This document shows positions 24,586 through 33,212 of a DNA stretch of 55,510 bases, one piece after another. The DNA is from Clostridia bacterium. Its GTDB lineage: Bacteria > Bacillota > Clostridia > Oscillospirales > Acutalibacteraceae. The stretch is from the NCBI GenBank assembly GCA_017410195.1, contig JAFQRF010000078.1, positions 1-55,510 of the forward strand, written 5' to 3'. The position numbers and the translations under genes were made by a program. Positions within the stretch are counted from its first letter, which is position 1; the number at the start of each line of letters is the position of its first letter. Below the pieces are notes generated by a model. That model ran no database searches, was not told the origin of the DNA, and saw only the letters and a program-made list of their open reading frames with translations.

Positions 24586-26979
24586 ATGAATTCATTCGAT
24601 AAACATGCAAAGTCAATTGAATTTGACAAGGTGCTTGAACGGCTTGCAGAATTCACAAGCTGCGATGATGCACATTATAATGCCCTGCATCTCAAGCCCG
24701 AAAGCAACCTTGACCTTGCAAGGGCTTTGCTCAGCCAGACCGCAGATGCACATATGCTTCTTGCACGCTTCGGAGGACCCTCCTTCGGTGGTCTGAAAAA
24801 TGTCAATAATGCACTCAGCCGTGCAAATGCGGGCAGCGTTCTCAACACACGCGAACTGCTCGACATCGGCGGAGTGCTGAGAGTTATCCGCACTCTCTCA
24901 CAGTGGCGTGCATCAAATGCAGGCGTTCAGAGCGTGCTTGACCCTCTTTTCAATGCACTCTCCCCCAACAAGTTTCTTGAAACTGCAATTTTCAATGCAA
25001 TTATTTCGGAAGAAGAAATCTCGGATAATGCATCCCCGACCCTTGCGGATATCAGACGCAAAATCCGCCGTCAGGAAGCAAAGGTCAGAGAACAGCTCGA
25101 GAAGTTCTCACGCTCGCAGGTGCATTCAAAATACCTTCAGGAAAATATCATTACCCAGCGTAACGGAAGATACGTTGTGCCTGTTAAAAACGAATACCGC
25201 AACGAGGTCGCAGGTCTTGTTCACGACACCTCTGCAAGCGGCGCAACCGTTTTCATCGAACCGATGGCGGTTGTTGAGGCAAATAACGAAATCCGTGTGC
25301 TTCAGACAAAAGAACGCGAAGAAATCGAGCGTATTCTCGCAGAGCTTTCCGCCGCTGCAGGCGATTTTGCCCAAAGCATCAAGGACAGCTACGAATGCGC
25401 ACTCGAGCTGAATCTTATATTTGCAAAGGCGCAATATGCCTATAAAATCAAAGCCGCTCCCCCGATTCTCAACGACAAGGGTATCGTCAATCTCCGCGCG
25501 GCAAGGCATCCGCTCATCGACCCGAAGAAGGTTGTCCCCGTTGACATCATGCTCGGCAAAGATTTCGATACCCTTGTTATCACAGGTCCCAATACGGGCG
25601 GTAAAACAGTTTCAATCAAGACTCTCGGTCTGCTTTCGATGATGGCGATGTGCGGACTCATGATACCCGCAGGCGACAGAAGCGAAATTTCCGTATTCGA
25701 TAAAATTCTTTCGGATATCGGTGATGAGCAGTCCATCGAGCAGTCGCTCTCAACCTTCTCGGCACACATGACCACCATCATCGACATCTTTAATGAAGCC
25801 GACGAAAAAAGTCTTATTCTCATTGACGAACTCGGCGCAGGAACAGACCCCGTTGAGGGTGCGGCGCTTGCAATTGCCATTCTTGAATCTCTTCATTTCA
25901 AGGGTGCTAAAATCGCCGCAACAACCCATTATGCGGAGCTGAAAGCATATGCACTTGAAACTCCTAGGGTTGAAAACGGCTGCTGTGAATTCGACGTTGC
26001 GACTCTCCGTCCGACCTACCGCCTTCTTATCGGCGTGCCGGGTAAATCGAATGCACTCGCAATCAGCGAAAAGCTCGGACTTGATATGTCCGTCATTAAC
26101 AGAGCAACGGAGCTTGTTTCAAGCGAAAACAAGGCATTTGAGAATGTTGTTGACAAGCTTGAAGAAACACGCCGCCGTATGGAAGATGAATACGGACGGG
26201 CAAAACAGCTCTCGGATAGGGCAGACAAAGAAAAAGCTGATGCCGAAAAGCTCAAAGAAGAAATCGCTCAACTCCGTGAAAAAGAGCTTGAAAAAGCAAG
26301 GTCTCAGGCACTCAAAGTTGTTGATCAAGCAAAACGTGAGGCCTACGCCCTTATGCAAGAGCTTGAAAAGCTCAAAAAAGAGCAGCAAAAAACCAAAGAT
26401 GCTGCAGAGCTTGCAAGACGTGCAAAATCACTCGTTAAAAAGGGTATCGAATCCATCGATTCTGCTGCCGACCCGATTATCGGAATTGAAGATGACGATA
26501 AGGATTACGTGCTCCCCCGCCCACTTGTTACGGGAGATACGGTTATTATTCGTGACATCGCTAAAACAGCAAAGGTGCTTTCACCTGCCGATAAAAACGG
26601 AAATGTTGAGGTGCAGGCAGGCTCGATAAAAACAAGAGTTAAGCTCTCAAATCTTAAGCTCTGCGAAAATGCACCGAAGAAAAAAGAAACAAAATCAACT
26701 GCAAGGCTTCAGGGCGACAGCCGTCTTAATATGACTGCATCAACACGTCTTGACCTGAGAGGAATGACGGTTGACGACTGCTTGATTGAACTTGACAGAT
26801 TCATCGATATGGGGCTTCGCACGGGGCTTAATGAATTCACGATTGTCCACGGCAAAGGCACGGGCGCACTCCGAAACGCAGTTACCCGTTATCTTAAAGC
26901 CTCACCTTATGTAAAATCGAGCAGACTCGGCGTTTACGGCGAAGGTGAGGACGGCGTAACAATCGTTGTTCTGAAGTAG
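24586..26979 (+). CDS. mutS2: Endonuclease MutS2
   Basis: A 797-residue MutS2/RqcU-type protein. Residues 1-300 form the helical clamp region. The ATPase has Walker A GPNTGGKTVSIKT near 340 and Walker B LIDELGAGTDPVEG near 415. A long coiled coil covers about 515-630, a KOW-like segment about 650-690, and the C-terminal Smr nuclease domain about 720-797 shows LDLRGMTVDDC and HGKGTGALR. MutS2 suppresses recombination and, in Bacillota, splits collided ribosomes. The start has CAGGAGATATCAA. It is the last gene of its cluster, followed by 358 bases without a gene. Confidence 0.96.
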   Translation: MNSFDKHAKSIEFDKVLERLAEFTSCDDAHYNALHLKPESNLDLARALLSQTADAHMLLARFGGPSFGGLKNVNNALSRANAGSVLNTRELLDIGGVLRVIRTLSQWRASNAGVQSVLDPLFNALSPNKFLETAIFNAIISEEEISDNASPTLADIRRKIRRQEAKVREQLEKFSRSQVHSKYLQENIITQRNGRYVVPVKNEYRNEVAGLVHDTSASGATVFIEPMAVVEANNEIRVLQTKEREEIERILAELSAAAGDFAQSIKDSYECALELNLIFAKAQYAYKIKAAPPILNDKGIVNLRAARHPLIDPKKVVPVDIMLGKDFDTLVITGPNTGGKTVSIKTLGLLSMMAMCGLMIPAGDRSEISVFDKILSDIGDEQSIEQSLSTFSAHMTTIIDIFNEADEKSLILIDELGAGTDPVEGAALAIAILESLHFKGAKIAATTHYAELKAYALETPRVENGCCEFDVATLRPTYRLLIGVPGKSNALAISEKLGLDMSVINRATELVSSENKAFENVVDKLEETRRRMEDEYGRAKQLSDRADKEKADAEKLKEEIAQLREKELEKARSQALKVVDQAKREAYALMQELEKLKKEQQKTKDAAELARRAKSLVKKGIESIDSAADPIIGIEDDDKDYVLPRPLVTGDTVIIRDIAKTAKVLSPADKNGNVEVQAGSIKTRVKLSNLKLCENAPKKKETKSTARLQGDSRLNMTASTRLDLRGMTVDDCLIELDRFIDMGLRTGLNEFTIVHGKGTGALRNAVTRYLKASPYVKSSRLGVYGEGEDGVTIVVLK

Positions 26980-27178
26980 TTTTGTAAAGGTATTCCACTT
27001 TACGACAACTGAACACCGGATGCGTGTAAAAAAGTTTTCCACTTTTTAAAAGTGAAAATGTGGATATATCTTGTGTTTTGCTCCGTGATTTTCCACAACC
27101 TATGGATTTTTCCACACTTTTTTGGATAAAAAGTGAGAAAAAGGTGAAAAAGTCGTGAAAATCGGTCAAAAATAACAC
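26980..27178. other. Gene-free region with DnaA-box-like motifs and phased A-tracts
   Basis: Motifs one base off the DnaA box TTATCCACA occur at 27089-27097 and 27108-27116 (TTTTCCACA), and inverted at 27059-27067 (TGTGGATAT). Weaker copies are at 26991-26999 and 27035-27043. From 27128 to 27172 five A-tracts recur at about 10-bp spacing (centres near 27130, 27140, 27149, 27160 and 27170), a pattern that bends DNA, ending just before the -35 of the next promoter. No gene is seen. Confidence 0.55.
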
Positions 27179-27207
27179 TTGACATATGCGCTGATATTTA
27201 GTATAAT
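27179..27207 (+). promoter_or_regulatory. Consensus sigma-A promoter of the ylxM-ffh operon
   Basis: TTGACA (27179-27184), a 17-bp spacer and TATAAT (27202-27207): both hexamers are perfect consensus. Phased A-tracts directly upstream could act as UP elements. The predicted start is near 27213. Confidence 0.9.
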
Positions 27208-27210
27208 AAC

Positions 27211-27298
27211 GACCTGTAAAGCGGAATTGCTTTACAGGTCAGCTTTTTTCGGCGTTAGGATTCTCAGACGCTGTGTGCGTCGGAGATTCTTCTTTTTT
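27211..27298 (+). promoter_or_regulatory. Leader with two terminator-like hairpins
   Basis: The first hairpin is a perfect 12-bp stem (arms 27211-27222 and 27229-27240, 6-base loop), starting at the predicted transcription start and followed by AGCTTTTTT. The second has arms 27262-27271 and 27277-27286 with one mismatch and a 5-base loop, followed by TTCTTCTTTTTT. Either would end transcription unless prevented, so they look like attenuators of the ylxM-ffh operon. No ligand or antiterminator is recognised. Confidence 0.6.
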
Positions 27299-27336
27299 GC
27301 CTTTTTATATGATTTTGAGAGAAAGGAGGGTCAGAT

Positions 27337-27702
27337 TTGGCAAAGAATTATGAAATGGCAGTGCTGATAGATTTCTACGGTGAAATGCTTACCGCCAAGC
27401 AGCGTGATTTTTTGGAATATTACTATAATGACGACCTTTCGCTCTCCGAAATTGCAGAAAATGAAGGCATCACCCGCCAGGGTGTGCGAGATGCAATCAA
27501 GCGCGCGGAAACCCAGCTTCAGGAGATGGAAAACCGTCTCGGCGTTGCAAAGCGATTTGAAGATATGCGTCGCAGCCTTGATGAAATCATTGAATGCTCA
27601 AATCAGATTTCCGAATACAATCTGCGCCACAGTCTTTCAAAAGAAATCAATGACTGCAGCGTTCGCATAAAAGCCGCCGCAATGGCGCTTCTTGAAAGCT
27701 GA
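27337..27702 (+). CDS. ylxM: YlxM-like putative helix-turn-helix protein
   Basis: A 121-residue UPF0122 protein, found next to ffh across Firmicutes. Its sigma-70 region-4-like HTH is clear: LTAKQRDFLEYYYNDDLSLSEIA then GITRQGVRDAIKRAE (about residues 17-60). YlxM has been reported to associate with the signal recognition particle in some Firmicutes; a role here is inferred from position. The start is TTG at 27337, supported by AAAGGAGGG 6 bases upstream. ffh starts 37 bases after its stop. Confidence 0.93.
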   Translation: MAKNYEMAVLIDFYGEMLTAKQRDFLEYYYNDDLSLSEIAENEGITRQGVRDAIKRAETQLQEMENRLGVAKRFEDMRRSLDEIIECSNQISEYNLRHSLSKEINDCSVRIKAAAMALLES

Positions 27703-27739
27703 AAACATATTAATGATTAATGTATAAGAGGTGAAACAA

Positions 27740-29101
27740 TTGGCATTTGAAGGTCTTTCAGACAGACTCGAATCTGCGTTTAAAAATCTGCGCAGCAAGG
27801 GCAGCCTTACCGAAGCAGACGTCCGCAGTGCGATGCGTGAAGTCCGTATGGCTCTGCTTGAAGCTGACGTTAACTATAAAGTTGCCAAGGATTTCACAAA
27901 CACTGTAACCGAAAAAGCCATCGGCGAAAAGGTTATGGAAAGTCTTACTCCTTCTCAGATGGTTATCAAAATCGTTAAGGAGGAGCTTGTGAGCCTCATG
28001 GGCGGAACTCAGAGCCGCCTTGCATACGCAAGCCATCCGCCGACCGTCATCCTCATGTGCGGTCTGCAGGGTTCCGGTAAAACAACCCACTGTGCAAAGC
28101 TTGCTCTCAAACTCAAAAAAGAAAATCATCGTCCGCTTCTCGTTGCGTGTGACATTTACCGTCCCGCTGCTATCAAACAGCTCCAGGTTGTCGGCGAGCA
28201 GGTCGGCGCACCGGTTTTCGAAATGGGTCAGACAGACCCCGTTAAGATTGCCAAAGAAGCAATCGCTTACTCAAAGGACCACGGCCATGACTATGTTATT
28301 CTCGATACTGCAGGCCGTCTCCATATAGACGAAGAACTCATGAACGAGCTTAAGGCTGTCAAAGCCGAAGCAAAACCGCATGAAATTCTTCTTGTTGTTG
28401 ATGCCATGACGGGTCAGGATGCCGTTAACGTTGCAACATCATTCGACGAAGCACTCGGAATTGACGGCTTGATTCTCACAAAGCTTGACGGTGATACCCG
28501 AGGCGGTGCTGCTCTTTCGGCAAGAGCCGTAACGGGTAAACCCATAAAGTTTGTCGGTATGGGCGAGAAGCTCGAAAATCTCGATGTTTTCCATCCCGAC
28601 AGAATGGCTTCAAGAATTCTCGGCATGGGCGACGTTCTTTCACTTATCGAAAAGGCTGAAATGGCAATCGACGAAAAGAAGGCGGAAGAGCTTGAAAGAA
28701 AGCTCATGCAGAATAAATTCGACCTTAATGATTTGCTTGACCAGTTTGACCAGATTCACAAAATGGGTTCGCTTCAGGATATTCTTGCGATGATTCCCGG
28801 AATCGGCAATAAAGCAAAAGATATCGAGGTTGATGAACGCAGATTTGACCGGATGAAGGCTATCATCTATTCAATGACTGAAAAAGAACGCCGGAATCCC
28901 GACATAATCAACCCCTCTCGAAAGAAGAGAATTGCCGCAGGCTGCGGTCAGCCTATTGAAGAAGTCAACAGACTTCTCGCTCAGTTCAGACAGATGCAGA
29001 AAATGTTTAAACAAATGGGCGGCAAAAAAGGCGGTAAACGCCGCAGAAAGCAAAAATTCAGAATGCCCCAGGGCTTCGACCCCTCACAGTTAGGAATGTA
29101 A
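27740..29101 (+). CDS. ffh: Signal recognition particle protein Ffh
   Basis: A 453-residue SRP GTPase that binds signal sequences on ribosomes and targets them to the membrane via FtsY. The N domain covers residues 1-90. GTPase motifs are GLQGSGKTTHCAKLA near 107, DTAGRLHIDEELM near 190 and TKLDGDTRGGAALS near 247. The methionine-rich M domain includes FRQMQKMFKQMGG and a basic end. TTG at 27740 is chosen over GTG at 27731 because it gives the conserved opening MAFEGLSDRLE and AGAGGTG lies at the right distance. Second gene of the operon. Confidence 0.97.
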   Translation: MAFEGLSDRLESAFKNLRSKGSLTEADVRSAMREVRMALLEADVNYKVAKDFTNTVTEKAIGEKVMESLTPSQMVIKIVKEELVSLMGGTQSRLAYASHPPTVILMCGLQGSGKTTHCAKLALKLKKENHRPLLVACDIYRPAAIKQLQVVGEQVGAPVFEMGQTDPVKIAKEAIAYSKDHGHDYVILDTAGRLHIDEELMNELKAVKAEAKPHEILLVVDAMTGQDAVNVATSFDEALGIDGLILTKLDGDTRGGAALSARAVTGKPIKFVGMGEKLENLDVFHPDRMASRILGMGDVLSLIEKAEMAIDEKKAEELERKLMQNKFDLNDLLDQFDQIHKMGSLQDILAMIPGIGNKAKDIEVDERRFDRMKAIIYSMTEKERRNPDIINPSRKKRIAAGCGQPIEEVNRLLAQFRQMQKMFKQMGGKKGGKRRRKQKFRMPQGFDPSQLGM

Positions 29102-29167
29102 TACAGCATAAGCTGATACATTATATATTATTTAAATTCACATAATATTTTTTGGAGGAATTTTATC

Positions 29168-29410
29168 ATGGCAGTAAAAATCAGACTTCGCCGCATGGGC
29201 GCAAAGAAGGCACCTTTCTATCGTATCGTTGTTGCAGATTCAAGATATCCCCGTGACGGCAGATTCATCGAAGAAATCGGCACATACAATCCCGTTGCCA
29301 ACCCCACAGAAATTAAGGTTGACGCTGAAAAGGCAAAGCAGTGGATTGCAAACGGCGCACAGCCCACAGATACTGTTAAGGCTATCCTTAAGAAGGAAGG
29401 CGTTCTTTAA
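29168..29410 (+). CDS. rpsP: 30S ribosomal protein S16
   Basis: An 80-residue small-subunit protein. [20 protein letters not shown], the [20 protein letters not shown] block and the ending [16 protein letters not shown] are all typical; length is normal. GGAGGAATTTTATC precedes ATG. It follows ffh by 66 bases and precedes khpA by 30, as in other Firmicutes. Confidence 0.98.
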   Translation: MAVKIRLRRMGAKKAPFYRIVVADSRYPRDGRFIEEIGTYNPVANPTEIKVDAEKAKQWIANGAQPTDTVKAILKKEGVL

Positions 29411-29440
29411 TCCTTAACGGATAAGAACGAGGTTTAACCA

Positions 29441-29674
29441 ATGAAAGATTTACTTGTCAGCATTGCACAGGGTCTTGTTGACGATCCCTCAGCGGTAACA
29501 GTTACCGTTGACGAGCCTGCTGAAGACGGCACTATCGTCTATCACCTCCACGTCGGTGAAGAGGATATGGGCAGAGTTATCGGCAAGCAGGGCAGAATCG
29601 CCAAGGCTATCCGCACAGTTATGCGTGCGGCTGCGACCCGTCAGAATGCAAGGGTAGTTGTAGAAATTGATTAA
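29441..29674 (+). CDS. khpA: KH-domain RNA-binding protein KhpA
   Basis: A 77-residue single KH-domain protein (YlqC/KhpA). The GxxG loop is in GRVIGKQGRIAKAIRTVMRAA. It binds RNA, partnering with KhpB in several Firmicutes to influence cell division and elongation. The GAGG site is 8-9 bases from the ATG. It overlaps rimM by 8 bases, so the two are translationally coupled. Confidence 0.95.
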   Translation: MKDLLVSIAQGLVDDPSAVTVTVDEPAEDGTIVYHLHVGEEDMGRVIGKQGRIAKAIRTVMRAAATRQNARVVVEID

Positions 29675-30188
29675 GAAATTTCTTGAAATCGGTGAAATAG
29701 TCGGCACTCACGGCATACGCGGCGAAATGCGTGTTAATCCGTGGTGCGACTCACCCGATTTTGTATGTAAGTTCAAAACCTTATACTACGACAGCACCGG
29801 AAGCTGTGCGGCGCAGATTAAATCTGCAAGACCGCACGGCAATATTGTTTTACTGTCAGTTTCGGGTATTGATACCGTTGAAGCAGCGCAGAAAATGAGG
29901 GGTAAAATTCTCTACATGAAGCGCAGCGATGCAAAGCTTCCCGATGGAACATATTTCATCGCAGAGCTCATCGGCTGCACTGTTTACGATGCGGATAACC
30001 CCGAAAAGGTTTACGGAACTCTTTCTGATGTCAGCGCAACAGGTGCAAACGACGTGTGGCACATCAGGGATAAAAACGGTAAGGAATATCTTATCCCTTC
30101 AATCCCCGATGTTGTTATTGAAACCGATGTTGCGAATGACCGTATTGTTATCAGACCGCTGAAAGGTATTTTTGACGATGAGGATTGA
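29667..30188 (+). CDS. rimM: 16S rRNA processing protein RimM
   Basis: A 173-residue factor for maturation of the 30S head, acting near S19. The N-terminal domain shows [16 protein letters not shown] and the C-terminal PRC barrel has [12 protein letters not shown] and the ending LKGIFD. The start is TTG at 29667, inside the end of khpA, with the opening [16 protein letters not shown] in pattern. It overlaps trmD by 11 bases. Confidence 0.95.
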   Translation: MIKKFLEIGEIVGTHGIRGEMRVNPWCDSPDFVCKFKTLYYDSTGSCAAQIKSARPHGNIVLLSVSGIDTVEAAQKMRGKILYMKRSDAKLPDGTYFIAELIGCTVYDADNPEKVYGTLSDVSATGANDVWHIRDKNGKEYLIPSIPDVVIETDVANDRIVIRPLKGIFDDED

Positions 30189-30915
30189 TATTTTAACCCT
30201 TTTTCCCGAGATGTGCGAAAGTGTACTCGGTGAGAGCATTATCGGCAGAGCAAGAGCCAACGGATACGTTGAAATCAACTGTCACAATATCAGAGATTAT
30301 ACTCTCGATAAGCACAACAGAGTTGATGATGCGCCCTACGGCGGCGGCACGGGAATGATAATGCAGACTCAGCCGATTTATGACTGCTATGCCGCACTCT
30401 GCGAGGAAACGGGGACAAAGCCGCATCTTATCTACCTTTCACCTCAGGGCAAAGTACTTAATCAGGAGCGTGTAAAGGAGCTTTCACAGCTTAAAAATAT
30501 CGCACTTCTGTGCGGACACTATGAAGGCATCGACCAGCGTGTTATCGATGAAATTGTCGACGAAGAAATTTCAGTCGGTGATTACGTTTTAACCGGCGGC
30601 GAGCTTCCCGCACTTATCCTTGCCGACAGCATTTCAAGAATGCTGCCCGGAGTGCTTGCAAACGAGGATGCATTCACTCTTGAAAGCCACTATTCAGGGC
30701 TTCTTGAGCATCCGCAGTACACAAGACCTTATGAGTGGCACGGCGAAAAGGTTCCCGATGTTCTGATTTCAGGACATCACGCGAACATAGAAAAATGGCA
30801 GCGTGAACAGAGCCTCAAACGTACTATTGAACGCCGACCCGATATGCTTAAAAAAGCGGAACTCACAAAAAAAGATAAAGAATATCTGGATAAACTTAAA
30901 ACCACCGAAGTCTGA
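30178..30915 (+). CDS. trmD: tRNA (guanine-N1)-methyltransferase TrmD
   Basis: A 245-residue SPOUT-class enzyme that makes m1G37 in tRNAs and so prevents frameshifting. [12 protein letters not shown] opens it; [10 protein letters not shown] near 54, YLSPQGK near 86, [11 protein letters not shown] near 110 and [18 protein letters not shown] near 128 form the knot and SAM site. The ATG at 30178, inside rimM, is chosen over a TTG two codons earlier. It is the last gene of the operon; rplS, its usual downstream partner, is absent. Confidence 0.97.
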   Translation: MRIDILTLFPEMCESVLGESIIGRARANGYVEINCHNIRDYTLDKHNRVDDAPYGGGTGMIMQTQPIYDCYAALCEETGTKPHLIYLSPQGKVLNQERVKELSQLKNIALLCGHYEGIDQRVIDEIVDEEISVGDYVLTGGELPALILADSISRMLPGVLANEDAFTLESHYSGLLEHPQYTRPYEWHGEKVPDVLISGHHANIEKWQREQSLKRTIERRPDMLKKAELTKKDKEYLDKLKTTEV

Positions 30916-30935
30916 TGACCTCGGTGGTTGTTTTT
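30900..30935 (+). terminator. Terminator of the ffh-trmD operon
   Basis: AACCACCGA (30900-30908) pairs with TCGGTGGTT (30921-30929), then GTTTTT. The 5' arm includes the last codons of trmD. A second stem follows directly. Confidence 0.88.
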
Positions 30936-30936
30936 C

Positions 30937-30958
30937 GGCGGGATGTGGACATCCCGCC
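30937..30958. repeat. GC-rich REP-like hairpin
   Basis: GGCGGGATGT-GG-ACATCCCGCC, a perfect 10-bp stem between convergent operons. It is followed by CTTAC, comparable to the hairpin at 4820-4841 that is followed by CTAC on the same strand. It has no T run of its own. Confidence 0.5.
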
Positions 30959-30975
30959 TTACTTTTAAACTTTTT

Positions 30976-33108
30976 TTACGCCGCTTTTGCGGTTATTTTG
31001 TTTTTCTCTTTTTTCTCCCCGATTTTCTGGAGAACAATAACAAGAATCATAAGTGCTACACCGGCAATATCTGTCTGCCAACCGGGAATAATCATAAGCA
31101 GACCGCCTGCAAGAGCCATCAGTCTTTCCCATACGGGCATCTTCTTGAACATATAACCTTCCATGCCTGCGGAGATGATATATATGCCGCAGATGGCGGT
31201 TATAACAAGAAGAACGATACTGTACCACGGAGTTGCCTGACCGAAATCAATGCCGATAAGCATTTCAGGGCTGTAGGCAAAAATATAGGGAACAATGAAC
31301 GCCGTAATCGCAAGACGGGTTGCGGTAACGCCTGTTTTGAGGGGATTAGACTTTGCAATAGCTGAGCCGGCGTAAGCTGCAAGAGCAACGGGAGGCGTGA
31401 TATCCGCAACAATGCCGAAATAGAAAACAAACATGTGGGCCGCAAGCATCGGAATGCCCATTTTGATAAGGATGGGTGCCGTGATTGTTGCCATAATAAC
31501 ATAGTTTGCCGTTGTGGGAACACCCATGCCGAGAACGATGCAGCAGAGCATTGTGAGAACAAGCGCAAGGAATGTACTGTTTTCAGCAATGGGGACAAGG
31601 GTGTTTATGAGAAGCTGACCGAGAGCAGTCATGGTTACAACGCCTGAAATAAGACCTGCCATACCGCATGCAGCTGCAACACCGACTGTGTTCTTTGCTC
31701 CGTTTTCAAGAGATTCAATAACGGTTTTAGGCGTAAGAGCGGAATGGTCTTTTGATATAAATGAAAGAAGGAAGCAAACAACCATGCCTGCAAAAACCGC
31801 AATCTGCATGTTCATATTGCCGAACGGAAGCCATATTCCGAGAGTAACCGCAACGGGAATGAGAGGAACAATGAGTCTCCATGCATTCTTCTTATTAATT
31901 TCGTGCGGAACAAGGCTTACTATTAGCGAGGTAAGAATTGCAAAGCAAGCGGAAACACCTGCGCTGAAATAGTTCATGCAGATAACGAGAACTACAATCG
32001 GGATAAGCAGATATCCGTTTTTGAGAATGAGCTTGAAGAAGTTGGGAATTGCATCCTTGGGAAGACCCTTGAGGCCGAGCTTCTTTGCTTCAAAATGAAT
32101 CATGAGGAAAATACCCATGAAATAGAGGAATGCAGGAAGAATTGCCGCAACGGCAATCTTTGAATAAGAAACTTCGGTCATTTCTGACATAAGGAATGCA
32201 GCTGCACCCATAATGGGAGGCATAATCTGACCGCCGGTTGATGCCGCTGCTTCAACAGCCGCCGCAAACTCGGGCTTATATCCCGTTTTCTTCATAAGAG
32301 GAATTGTGATTGAACCGCTGCCGACCGTGTTTGCAACGGAAGAACCCGAGTACATTCCTTCGAGTGCGCTGGAGATAACTGCAACCTTTGCGGGTCCGCC
32401 GATTGATGCACCTGCAATTGAGTTTGCAAGGTTAACAAAGAATGTACCGATACCGGTTCTTTCGAGAAGCGCACCGAGAATAATGAAAAGAACAATAAAT
32501 GTTGTGCAGACGTAAACGGGAGTTGAAAACATTCCGTTTGAAACGTCATAGAAAAGTCCGTACATAAGATTCCTGAGCGCTGTGTTGGGATTATCGGTAT
32601 AAGCCTTTATTGCTGCATAAACAACAAATGCGCCTGCCACGAAAATAATCGGCAGCCCGACAGCACGGCGGACAAGCTCAACGAGCAGAATTATTGCGAT
32701 AAGCGCAATGATTATTTCAACCGTTCCGATACGCTTGCTCATCATTATAATGTCGTTCTGGAATATCGTATAATAAAGGAAGCATCCGGAACTGACCACA
32801 GCAAGAATAATATCATAAAACGGAACGTAGTTTATTTTCTTGGTCTGTGTTTTATATGCGGGGAAAATCAGAAATCCGATAAAGGCGATAAACGCCATGA
32901 AAGTTGTAAGCTTTGTATATTTTGTTGCGGTGGGAAAAAGAAGAGCCATTGAAATCATATAAAGGCTGAAAGCCGCCATGATAGCGGTTATAACCTTTTT
33001 GCGCCATCCGGTAAAAACTCTGACGTTGCTTTCTCTGTCAAATTCCTGCATTATTTTGTCAGAATCGACAGTTTCAAGCTCTAATTCATTTTTTACAGCT
33101 TCACTCAT
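30976..33108 (-). CDS. TRAP transporter fused permease (DctQ-DctM type)
   Basis: A 710-residue polytopic membrane protein in which the small (DctQ, 4 TM) and large (DctM, 12+ TM) TRAP subunits are fused, as is usual for TAXI-type systems. After a charged N-terminus of about 35 residues come many hydrophobic segments; GALLERTGIGTFFVNLANSI and the GMGVPTTANYVIMATI region are typical of the DctM part. It would import an organic acid or similar solute using an ion gradient. The binding-protein gene lies 104 bases upstream with a hairpin between. Substrate unknown. Confidence 0.93.
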   Translation of the reverse strand: MSEAVKNELELETVDSDKIMQEFDRESNVRVFTGWRKKVITAIMAAFSLYMISMALLFPTATKYTKLTTFMAFIAFIGFLIFPAYKTQTKKINYVPFYDIILAVVSSGCFLYYTIFQNDIIMMSKRIGTVEIIIALIAIILLVELVRRAVGLPIIFVAGAFVVYAAIKAYTDNPNTALRNLMYGLFYDVSNGMFSTPVYVCTTFIVLFIILGALLERTGIGTFFVNLANSIAGASIGGPAKVAVISSALEGMYSGSSVANTVGSGSITIPLMKKTGYKPEFAAAVEAAASTGGQIMPPIMGAAAFLMSEMTEVSYSKIAVAAILPAFLYFMGIFLMIHFEAKKLGLKGLPKDAIPNFFKLILKNGYLLIPIVVLVICMNYFSAGVSACFAILTSLIVSLVPHEINKKNAWRLIVPLIPVAVTLGIWLPFGNMNMQIAVFAGMVVCFLLSFISKDHSALTPKTVIESLENGAKNTVGVAAACGMAGLISGVVTMTALGQLLINTLVPIAENSTFLALVLTMLCCIVLGMGVPTTANYVIMATITAPILIKMGIPMLAAHMFVFYFGIVADITPPVALAAYAGSAIAKSNPLKTGVTATRLAITAFIVPYIFAYSPEMLIGIDFGQATPWYSIVLLVITAICGIYIISAGMEGYMFKKMPVWERLMALAGGLLMIIPGWQTDIAGVALMILVIVLQKIGEKKEKNKITAKAA

Positions 33109-33157
33109 GCATTTTGCCCCTTTCCTTTTTTATTTTTGACTGTGAATAATATAAAAG

Positions 33158-33190
33158 GAAATGCCGCAATTATTAAAATCACGGCATTTC
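33158..33190 (-). terminator. Intercistronic hairpin between TRAP genes
   Basis: GAAATGCCG (33158-33166) pairs with CGGCATTTC (33182-33190), loop 15 bases, with TTTTATATT after it on the minus strand. It probably stops part of transcription so that the binding protein is made in excess over the permease. Confidence 0.6.
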
Positions 33191-33212
33191 ATTAAACTCA
33201 ATGAAGCAAAAT

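Noticed and set aside
26980-27178. Chromosomal replication origin
   Set aside because: DnaA-like motifs are all imperfect and no dnaA, dnaN, gyrB or rpmH is near; kept only as a possible DnaA-binding region.
27211-27300. SRP RNA gene next to ffh
   Set aside because: The region is two simple hairpins with T runs and lacks the conserved SRP domain IV loop.
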